Below, piece after piece: positions 33,009 through 39,168 of a stretch of 64,000 bases of DNA (the stretch's first letter is position 1; every line of letters begins with the position of its first letter). The stretch is taken from the NCBI RefSeq assembly GCF_014699115.1, contig NZ_JACXAD010000006.1, positions 62,001 through 126,000 on the forward strand, in the 5' to 3' direction. This DNA comes from Hymenobacter montanus (GTDB lineage: Bacteria > Bacteroidota > Bacteroidia > Cytophagales > Hymenobacteraceae). The notes under the pieces were generated by a model. The model was not told the DNA's origin, searched no databases, and worked only from the letters and a program-made list of their open reading frames with translations. Position numbers and translations under genes: made by a program.

Positions 33009-33233
33009 CCACGGATTCGCGCGGATTTTTCGGATTACACGGATTTTGTGGATGGTTTACTTTTGTCACGTAGGCGTGAGTCCGATTCTCAGGTTTAGGT
33101 ATACGTCCGGCTGAATAATCTCGCTGGCCCTTGCTAACTGTCAACGCAAAAGGCCACCCAATTGGGTGGCCTTTTCCTGTATGAAGTCGTCCACAAAATC
33201 CGTGTAATCCGAAAAATCCGCGCGAATCCGTGG
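33009..33233. repeat. 44-bp perfect inverted repeat pair
   Basis: Arms 33009-33052 and 33190-33233 are perfect reverse complements over 44 bases and include GCGGATTTTTCGGATTACAC. They enclose 137 bases that hold a terminator hairpin. One arm edge touches the 3' end of the iscA-like gene, the other the 3' end of the LytTR gene. Confidence 0.9.
33148..33175. terminator. Bidirectional terminator between lytTR and iscA genes
   Basis: AAAAGGCCACCC (33148-33159) and GGGTGGCCTTTT (33164-33175) form a perfect 12-bp stem with an AATT loop, A-rich on one side and T-rich on the other. It separates the convergent lytTR and isc operons. Confidence 0.85.
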
Positions 33234-33234
33234 T

Positions 33235-33561
33235 TCAGACGGAGAAGCTCTCGCCGCAGCCGCACTCGCGGGAGGCGTTGGGGTTGTGAAACTGAAAGCC
33301 CTTGCCGTTCAGGCCGTCCGAAAAATCCAGCTCGGTGCCGGCCAGGTAGAGGAAGCTCTTCATGTCGACTACTACCCGGACGCCTTTATCTTCGAACTCC
33401 TGGTCCATGGGCCGCACTTCATTGTCGAAATCCAGCTTGTAGCTCAGGCCCGAGCACCCACCACCGGCTACCGAAGCACGCAGGCGGTAAGAGTCGTCCA
33501 GCTGCGCATCGCGCATTAGGCGCGTTACTTTTTCTTTGGCTTTATCAGATACGGTAATCAT
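33235..33561 (-). CDS. iscA: IscA/SufA-type Fe-S assembly protein
   Basis: The 108-residue A-type carrier binds iron or Fe-S clusters through three conserved cysteines. These are Cys36 in GGGCSGLSYKLDF and Cys100 and Cys102 in RECGCGESF. It starts with ITVSDKAKEKVTRLM as is usual. It is the last gene of the minus-strand order iscS-iscU-unknown-iscA and hands clusters to apo-proteins in the cytoplasm. IscA, ErpA and SufA cannot be told apart by motif alone; the name follows its neighbours. Confidence 0.9.
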   Translation of the reverse strand: MITVSDKAKEKVTRLMRDAQLDDSYRLRASVAGGGCSGLSYKLDFDNEVRPMDQEFEDKGVRVVVDMKSFLYLAGTELDFSDGLNGKGFQFHNPNASRECGCGESFSV

Positions 33562-33674
33562 GACTGTAATGGTCAGGAGCTGGTTATTAGTAGCTGGTTG
33601 CTGGCTGATGATTTATTTAACGGGTATTTCTTTATGGAAACGGGCCAGCAACAGCAATTAAGTAAACAGCTAAA

Positions 33675-34070
33675 TCAAGAAGAAGGATTCAAAACCACGC
33701 TGAACACGGTAATAGTGTTGAGGTCGCGGCCGAAGTAAAGTTTATCCAAGGCTTCGTAGACGTGGTGAGCCCGAAAGTAGGAAGTGTGCAGCTCCTTATC
33801 GCCGCGGGCTCGCCACTGCAAGGTGAACGAGCTTTCGTTGTCTCGGTAGCGCCGCACGTAATCCAGCATTTTGTGCAGGCACTCCCCCGCATCGTGGCCC
33901 ACTTCATAGCGAAATAAAAAGCTCTGCTGGTGCCGTGGGTTCACGGTAATCAAATCCAGCCGCGTCTGCCCGTCTAGTTGCCGAAACTCAAACCGCAGCT
34001 CCCCCGGGGCTATCCCCAAGTGTTGCTCGATTTCGCGCTGCAAGCGGGCCGCCTCAAATTCGTCGGTCAT
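33675..34070 (-). CDS. Hypothetical protein inside the isc operon, 131 aa
   Basis: I do not recognise a family. The soluble protein has no cysteines and contains FEAARLQREIEQHLGIAPGELRFEFRQL, a beta-rich middle (LDLITVNPRHQQSFLFRYEVG) and HDAGECLHKMLDYVRRYRD (this part has its only Cys). ATG at 34070 is chosen because residues upstream in the frame are low-complexity. It sits 95 bases after iscU and 113 bases before iscA in the same direction, so a role linked to Fe-S assembly is possible but only by location. Confidence 0.65.
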   Translation of the reverse strand: MTDEFEAARLQREIEQHLGIAPGELRFEFRQLDGQTRLDLITVNPRHQQSFLFRYEVGHDAGECLHKMLDYVRRYRDNESSFTLQWRARGDKELHTSYFRAHHVYEALDKLYFGRDLNTITVFSVVLNPSS

Positions 34071-34165
34071 GCAATAACGAAAAAATGAGGAATAGCGAAG
34101 GAGAGCCCGAAGAATCAGCCGGTGGGCCAATGCTTCGTTCCCCGTTCGTCATTCCTCATCCAGGA

Positions 34166-34576
34166 TTAGTGATGGGCTAGCTCCAGGGCGGGCAAGCCGT
34201 TTTTCACGCGGTAGTCTGAGATAGCCGACTTAATGGCATCTTCAGCCAGTACTGAGCAGTGAATTTTTACGGGCGGCAAGGCCAGCTCCTCCACAATCTC
34301 CATGTTGTCGATGGCCAGGGCCTCGTCGATGGATTTACCCTTTAGCCACTCGGTGGCGAGCGACGACGACGCAATGGCCGAGCCGCAGCCAAACGTCTTG
34401 AATTTGGCGTCGGTGATGGTATTGGTGGCTTCGTCTACCTCAATTTGCAGGCGCATAACGTCGCCGCACTCCGGTGCGCCCACCAGGCCGGTGCCCACGT
34501 TTTTCTTGCTTTTGTCGAGCGTGCCCACGTTGCGCGGGTTGCTGTAGTGGTCAATTACTTTATCGGAGTAAGCCAT
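34166..34576 (-). CDS. iscU: Fe-S cluster assembly scaffold IscU
   Basis: IscU holds the nascent cluster built with sulfur from IscS. The 136 residues contain the three ligand cysteines Cys37 (PECGDVMRL), Cys64 (TFGCGSAIASSS) and Cys107, with Asp39 next to the first. The chaperone-binding LPPVKIHC motif is at 100-107, so this is a true IscU and not SufU. ATG at 34576 is followed by AYSDKVIDHYSNPRNVG, the usual start. It follows iscS after a 99-base gap filled by an AT-rich inverted repeat. Confidence 0.94.
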   Translation of the reverse strand: MAYSDKVIDHYSNPRNVGTLDKSKKNVGTGLVGAPECGDVMRLQIEVDEATNTITDAKFKTFGCGSAIASSSLATEWLKGKSIDEALAIDNMEIVEELALPPVKIHCSVLAEDAIKSAISDYRVKNGLPALELAHH

Positions 34577-34608
34577 GGCTTTTTGTGAATTAAAAATTAA
34601 AAATTTTG

Positions 34609-34669
34609 AATTAAAAATTGAGGGGCGAATCAAATGGATCAGTCCATTTTTAATCCTCAATTTTTAATT
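34609..34669. repeat. AT-rich inverted repeat between iscS and iscU
   Basis: AATTAAAAATTGAGG (34609-34623) and CCTCAATTTTTAATT (34655-34669) are perfect 15-base arms with a 31-base loop. Further AATTAAAAATT copies lie at 34589-34608. The element ends 6 bases before the iscS stop codon and resembles the repeat at 14514-14564. Confidence 0.78.
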
Positions 34670-34675
34670 AATTCC

Positions 34676-35890
34676 CTAGTGTTCGGCCCACTCGATTTTA
34701 CTTAAGTCGACGCCCTCCTTAAACATCTCCCACAAAGGCGACATCTCGCGGAGCTTGGTTACCGCTTCCTTTACGTGGTTGATGGCGTAGTCGATCTGTT
34801 CGTCGGTGGTAAAGCGGCTCAGGCCGAAGCGTAGCGAGGAGTGCGCCAGGTCGTCGCTCAAGCCCAAGGCCTTGAGGACGTAGCTGGGCTCCAGCGAGGC
34901 CGACGTACAGGCCGAGCCCGACGACACGGCCAGGTCTTTCACGCCCATCATCAGCCCTTCGCCTTCGACGTACTTAAAGCTGATGTTGGTAACGTGGGGG
35001 AGGCGGTGCTCCCGGGAGCCGTTTACGTAGCTTTCCTCCAGCGTTAGCAGCTCTTTCTCGAGGCGGTCGCGCATGGTGCGCAGGCGGGCGGTGTCGGCTT
35101 CCATTTCGAGCATCGCCAGCTCGCAGGCCTTACCCAGGCCCACGATGCCGGGCACGTTGAGGGTGCCCGAGCGCATGCCGCGCTCGTGGCCGCCCCCGTC
35201 CATCTGGGCGGTTACTTTTACCCGGGGGTTCTTGCGGCGCACGTACAGCGCGCCCACGCCCTTCGGGCCGTACATCTTATGGGCGGTGAAGGCCATCAGG
35301 TCGATGCCATCGGCAATGACATCCACCGGAACTTTACCTACCGCCTGAGTACCGTCCGTCATGAACAGGGCGCCGTACTGGTGGGCAATCTTGGCGATTT
35401 CGCGGATGGGCTGGATGGTACCCGTCTCGTTGTTGCCGTACATGATGGTGACCAGAATCGTCTCTGGAGTCATGGCGGCGGCGAGCTCTTCGAGGCTGAT
35501 GAGTCCTTGCTCGTTCACCGGCAGGTACGTGACGCGGGCGCCGAGCTTCTCGAGGTGCTTACAGGTATCGAGCACCGCTTTGTGCTCGGTGGTAGCGGTG
35601 ATGATGTGGTTACCCTTCTGGCTGTACATCTCGAACACGCCCTTGATGCCCAGGTTGTCCGACTCGGTAGCGCCCGAGGTGAAGATGATTTCCTTGGGGT
35701 CGCAGTTAATGAGCTTGGCGATTTGTTCCCGGGCGTAATCAACGGCTTCTTCGGCCGCCCAGCCGAAAGGATGGTTGCGCGAAGCGGCGTTGCCAAACAC
35801 TTCGGTCAGGTAAGGCATCATGGCCTCTAGTACCCGGGGGTCGAGCGGGGTGGTAGCGTTGTTGTCGAGGTAAATAGGGAGCTTAAGCAT
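34676..35890 (-). CDS. iscS: Cysteine desulfurase IscS
   Basis: IscS is a PLP enzyme that takes sulfur from cysteine for Fe-S clusters and other thio-compounds. The 404 residues include [14 protein letters not shown] at the start, the cofactor Lys205 in [11 protein letters not shown], and the active-site Cys328 in [11 protein letters not shown]. The long loop around it marks group I (IscS/NifS). The C-terminus ends with [10 protein letters not shown] as in E. coli-type IscS. It heads the operon; a TACTTTTG box and a GACAATC/GATTGTC repeat lie about 100 bases upstream. Confidence 0.95.
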   Translation of the reverse strand: MLKLPIYLDNNATTPLDPRVLEAMMPYLTEVFGNAASRNHPFGWAAEEAVDYAREQIAKLINCDPKEIIFTSGATESDNLGIKGVFEMYSQKGNHIITATTEHKAVLDTCKHLEKLGARVTYLPVNEQGLISLEELAAAMTPETILVTIMYGNNETGTIQPIREIAKIAHQYGALFMTDGTQAVGKVPVDVIADGIDLMAFTAHKMYGPKGVGALYVRRKNPRVKVTAQMDGGGHERGMRSGTLNVPGIVGLGKACELAMLEMEADTARLRTMRDRLEKELLTLEESYVNGSREHRLPHVTNISFKYVEGEGLMMGVKDLAVSSGSACTSASLEPSYVLKALGLSDDLAHSSLRFGLSRFTTDEQIDYAINHVKEAVTKLREMSPLWEMFKEGVDLSKIEWAEH

Positions 35891-35982
35891 TGCGCGCAGC
35901 AGTAAAAGCAAAGTGGTAAACCAGCGAATGCCTGGTTCCTCGTAGAACACGGTTACGGGGTAATCAGTTTTCTTTGGTCCGA

Positions 35983-35990
35983 CAAAAGTA
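35983..35990 (-). promoter_or_regulatory. Bacteroidota -7 box of the isc operon
   Basis: TACTTTTG on the minus strand matches TAnnTTTG and lies 93 bases before the iscS start. It directly abuts the inverted repeat at 35993-36014. Confidence 0.5.
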
Positions 35991-35992
35991 GA

Positions 35993-36014
35993 GACAATCT
36001 AAATAGGGATTGTC
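35993..36014. promoter_or_regulatory. Operator candidate upstream of iscS
   Basis: GACAATC and GATTGTC form a perfect 7-bp inverted repeat with an 8-base AT-rich spacer, immediately upstream of the iscS -7 box. A repressor bound here would block the isc promoter. The regulator is unknown; no iscR is in the window. Confidence 0.45.
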
Positions 36015-36107
36015 TTCGGAAAGTCGGAGCCACGCCGAAGCGTAGCGAATAAGCACGTAAACCCCCTTAATGTCTCTTTCGCCAAGCCGGAGCTTGGCGC
36101 TTTTCCC

Positions 36108-36527
36108 ATGCTTACTAACCTCGAACACCTCGGCCTGGCCGTGCACGACCTCGCCGCCGCCACGGCGCTTTACACCACCCTGCTGGGCACGCCGCCCTAC
36201 AAGCAGGAACACGTCGCCAGCGAAGCCGTGGATACGGTGTTCTTTCGGGTTGGCGGCTCCAAAATTGAATTGCTGGCCGGCACCTCCCCGGAAAGTGCCA
36301 TTACGAAATTCCTGGCCCGGAAGCCCGAGGGCATTCACCACGTGGCGTTTGAGGTGGATGATATCCGGGCCGAGATGGCGCGGCTGAAGGAGGAGGGCTT
36401 CGTGTTACTGAATGAAGAGCCCAAGCCTGGAGCGGATAATAAGCTCGTTTGTTTTGTGCACCCAAAGAGCGCCGTTGGCGTATTAGTAGAGCTTTGCCAA
36501 ACCATCGATTCAGCGGACGGTGATTAA
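36108..36527 (+). CDS. mce: Methylmalonyl-CoA epimerase
   Basis: The 139-residue protein of the VOC superfamily interconverts (R)- and (S)-methylmalonyl-CoA in propionate metabolism. Visible family blocks are LEHLGLAVHDLAAATALYTTLLG with the first metal His8, VFFRVGGSKIELLAGTSPES, and KPEGIHHVAFEVDDIRAEMARLKEEGF with the second His, and PKSAVGVLVELCQ with the Glu ligand. Its length is normal. It is divergent from iscS and followed by a tsaC-like gene after 89 bases. No mutase gene is nearby. Confidence 0.9.
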   Translation: MLTNLEHLGLAVHDLAAATALYTTLLGTPPYKQEHVASEAVDTVFFRVGGSKIELLAGTSPESAITKFLARKPEGIHHVAFEVDDIRAEMARLKEEGFVLLNEEPKPGADNKLVCFVHPKSAVGVLVELCQTIDSADGD

Positions 36528-36616
36528 CGAAAACGGGTTTCGGTGGTTTTGCCACGCAGGTGTGCAGCCTGTGAAGAGGTCATGCTCATTAGCCAACCCC
36601 CCTAAACAAGTGGTTT

Positions 36617-37189
36617 ATGAACCGATTCCAACAAGAAGTAGAAGCCGCGGTGGATGCCTTACTGCTCCAGCAAGTTATCTTGTACCCCACCGATACGGTG
36701 TGGGGCCTGGGTTGCGATGCCGAAGCGCCGCGCGCCGTGCAGAAACTGTACCGGCTCAAGGACCGCCCCGAGGGCCAGCCCAGCATTGTGCTGGTGGCTG
36801 ACCTGGCCATGCTGCACCGCTACGCTGCGGAGGTACCCAACGAGTTAGAGAGGCTGCTGGCCGAGCAAACGCGGCCTACCACTTACCTGTTGCCAGCCAG
36901 CCGGGTGGTCGCCCCTTGCCTGGTCGCCCCGGACGGGACCGTCGGCCTGCGGGTGGTGAAGGATGAATTCTGCTTCAAGGTGGTGCGGCGGCTCGGGCAC
37001 GGACTGGTGTCTACTTCGGCCAACAAATCCGGGGAACCAGCCCCGACAGTGTACTCGGAGATTGCCCCCGTCATTCTGCGTGGCGCCGACCATGTAGTAA
37101 GCTGGCGGCAGGATGACGAGACCCGGGTCGCCCCCTCACGTGTGGTGCGCCTGGGCGAGAACGGAAGTCTGGAAGTGGTGCGGATGTAG
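36617..37189 (+). CDS. tsaC: L-threonylcarbamoyladenylate synthase (YrdC/Sua5 domain)
   Basis: The enzyme makes threonylcarbamoyl-AMP from Thr, bicarbonate and ATP for t6A37 of tRNA. The 190 residues form a single YrdC domain with VILYPTDTVWGLGCDAEA, the KxR motif in RLKDRPEGQPSIVLV, RPTTYLLPAS and GLVSTSANKSGEPAP. KDRPEGQPS varies from the usual KRRPAGKPL. No Sua5 extension is present, so it is the short TsaC-type form. It lies upstream of the CCA-adding enzyme gene, another tRNA-maturation gene, with a gap of about 100 bases. Confidence 0.9.
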   Translation: MNRFQQEVEAAVDALLLQQVILYPTDTVWGLGCDAEAPRAVQKLYRLKDRPEGQPSIVLVADLAMLHRYAAEVPNELERLLAEQTRPTTYLLPASRVVAPCLVAPDGTVGLRVVKDEFCFKVVRRLGHGLVSTSANKSGEPAPTVYSEIAPVILRGADHVVSWRQDDETRVAPSRVVRLGENGSLEVVRM

Positions 37190-37287
37190 AAAAGGCCCGT
37201 TTTTTAGGGCAGGAGCCTGGCCCGCTAATTCGGCCGCGTGGGGCCAGCGACGCGCCAACTAACCGGGGAGTTACGACCTTTGCGCCC

Positions 37288-38727
37288 ATGAAAACCCCCC
37301 AGCTCCCAGAATTACCCGTCTTTCGTGCTATTGCCGCCGCTGCTGCCGAGCTCAAGCAGCCTGCCTACGTGGTGGGGGGCTACGTGCGCGATCTGGCCCT
37401 GGGCCGCAACAGCAAGGACATCGACGTGGTGACCGTGGGGGATGGCATTGCCCTGGCTCAGGCCGTCGGCGCCAAGCTGAAAGGCCGCGGCCGGGTCACG
37501 GTGTTCAAGAACTTCGGTACGGCCATGCTGCCGACCGAGGAGGCGGGCGAAATCGAATTTGTGGGCGCCCGGAAGGAAAGCTACCGCGCCGATTCGCGCA
37601 AGCCGGAGGTCGCCGCGGGCACGCTCGAGGAAGACCTGGCCCGCCGTGACTTCACTATAAATGCCCTGGGCCTGAGTTTGAATGCTGAAGATTTTGGCGC
37701 TCTGGTCGACCACTACGAGGGCCTGAAGGACTTGGCCAGCAAAACTATCCGCACGCCACTGGGCCCCGACGTAACGTTCTCCGACGACCCGCTGCGCATG
37801 ATGCGCGCCATTCGCTTCGCCAGCCAGTTGGGCTTCGACATCGAGCCCGACACGTTCGACGCCATCAGCCGCAATAAGGAACGGATAAAAATTGTGTCGC
37901 AGGAGCGAATTACGGTCGAGCTGAACAAGATTATTGAGTCGCCGACGCCCAGCTACGGGTTCAAGCTGCTGTTTCAAGCGGGCCTTTTACCCCTCATCTT
38001 TCCTAAGATGGCCCAGCTGCATGGGGTGGAGAAAGTGGGCAACCACGCCCACAAGGACAATTTCTACCACACCCTGCAAGTGCTCGACAACGTGGCCGCG
38101 GCCGGCGGCGACCTGTGGCTGCGCTGGGCCGCCGTGCTGCACGACATCGCCAAGCCCGCCACCAAGCGCTACGACCCGCGCGTGGGCTGGACCTTCCACG
38201 GCCACGAAGACAAGGGCGCCCGCTGGGTGCCCGGCATCTTCGCCGACCTGAAACTGCCCCAGGGCGAGGAAATGCGCATGGTGCAAAAGCTGGTGCGCCT
38301 GCATCTGCGCCCCATCGCCCTGGTAAAGGAAACCGTAACTGATTCGGCCATCCGCCGCCTGCTGTTCGAGGCCGGCGACGACATCGACCGCCTGATGCTG
38401 CTGTGCCGGGCCGACATCACCAGCAAAGACCACGAGCGCAAGGCTCGCTACCTGCGCAACTTCGGGCAGGTGGAAGAAAAGCTGAGGGAGGTGGAGGAGA
38501 AAGACCACCTACGCAGCTTCCGCCCGGTTATCACCGGAGAGGTCATCATGGAAACTTTTGGCCTGAAGCCCTCGCGGCAAGTGGGCGAGCTGAAAGAGGC
38601 CGTGATGGAGGCCATTCTGGAGGGCACCATTAAAAACGAAATGGAGCCAGCCCTGGCCTTCCTGTTGCAGCAGGGGGCAGCCAGGGGGCTGGCTCCAGAA
38701 GGAGGCTTCGTTCACTCACCAAACTGA
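37288..38727 (+). CDS. cca: CCA tRNA nucleotidyltransferase with HD domain
   Basis: The 479-residue enzyme adds or repairs the CCA end of tRNAs. It has the class II nucleotidyltransferase motif VVGGYVRDLALGRNSKDIDVV (metal-binding Asp44 and Asp46), RRDFTINAL, and the head-to-neck RMMRAIRFASQLGFDIEPDT with RITVELNKI. An HD phosphohydrolase domain follows (WAAVLHDIAKPATKRYDP, FHGHEDKGARW). Family members are 450-480 residues long. It probably shares a transcript with tsaC. Confidence 0.92.
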   Translation: MKTPQLPELPVFRAIAAAAAELKQPAYVVGGYVRDLALGRNSKDIDVVTVGDGIALAQAVGAKLKGRGRVTVFKNFGTAMLPTEEAGEIEFVGARKESYRADSRKPEVAAGTLEEDLARRDFTINALGLSLNAEDFGALVDHYEGLKDLASKTIRTPLGPDVTFSDDPLRMMRAIRFASQLGFDIEPDTFDAISRNKERIKIVSQERITVELNKIIESPTPSYGFKLLFQAGLLPLIFPKMAQLHGVEKVGNHAHKDNFYHTLQVLDNVAAAGGDLWLRWAAVLHDIAKPATKRYDPRVGWTFHGHEDKGARWVPGIFADLKLPQGEEMRMVQKLVRLHLRPIALVKETVTDSAIRRLLFEAGDDIDRLMLLCRADITSKDHERKARYLRNFGQVEEKLREVEEKDHLRSFRPVITGEVIMETFGLKPSRQVGELKEAVMEAILEGTIKNEMEPALAFLLQQGAARGLAPEGGFVHSPN

Positions 38728-38786
38728 GCCTGGCTTCTCTTTCTCAGGGCTGTAGACGTAAAGATGGGTTTAAAGTTGCTTATGTC

Positions 38787-39115
38787 CTAGCGGGTACAGA
38801 AAAACTTCCTGTTATTATTAAATGACCCGTATTTGAACCCGTACTGTTGAGCCGGAACGGCTGCTCCTCCTGGCAAAAGCGTGGTTACGGTGCGGTTTGT
38901 AATCAGGAAGTCACCGCTATCAACCGGGCCCCGGCGAATGGCGCGGCTGCCGCGCAACAAGCGGTACCGGTGGAAGTACGCGGGCAGCCCTTCAGCATTG
39001 AGCGTGGCGCCAGTCCATAACTCATAGTGGAGATGCGGAAGGTAAGAGCGGCCCGTCGGCCCTACCCGAGCTGCCCTGCTTTCCTCAGGGGAGTAATAAA
39101 GTAAAACAGCTTGCG
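38787..39115 (-). pseudogene. Remnant of an M23 (LytM-type) peptidase, C-terminal part
   Basis: On the minus strand an open frame without a start reads AVLLYYSPEE, RVGPTGRSYLPHLHYELWTG, LNAEGLPAYFHRYRLLRG and ends with FFCTR and a stop at 38787. LPHLHYELW is the final HxH zinc motif of M23 endopeptidases, and AEGLPAYFHRYRLLRG matches the C-terminal extension of one subgroup. The N-terminal two thirds, including the first His and the Asp ligand, are gone, and the frame is cut at the terminator of the PspC gene. It is therefore a fossil left by a deletion. Confidence 0.65.
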
Positions 39116-39163
39116 GGGGCGGAGCCGCCAGGGAAAGCCTGCGCCGAGCCCCGGCCCCCGCAA
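39111..39163 (-). terminator. Terminator hairpin after the PspC-GIN gene
   Basis: TTGCGGGGGC (39111-39120) and GCCCCCGCAA (39154-39163) form a 10-bp perfect stem just after the stop codon at 39169 (minus strand). A GTTTTACTTTATT stretch follows instead of a pure T run. Confidence 0.6.
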
Positions 39164-39168
39164 CGGAG

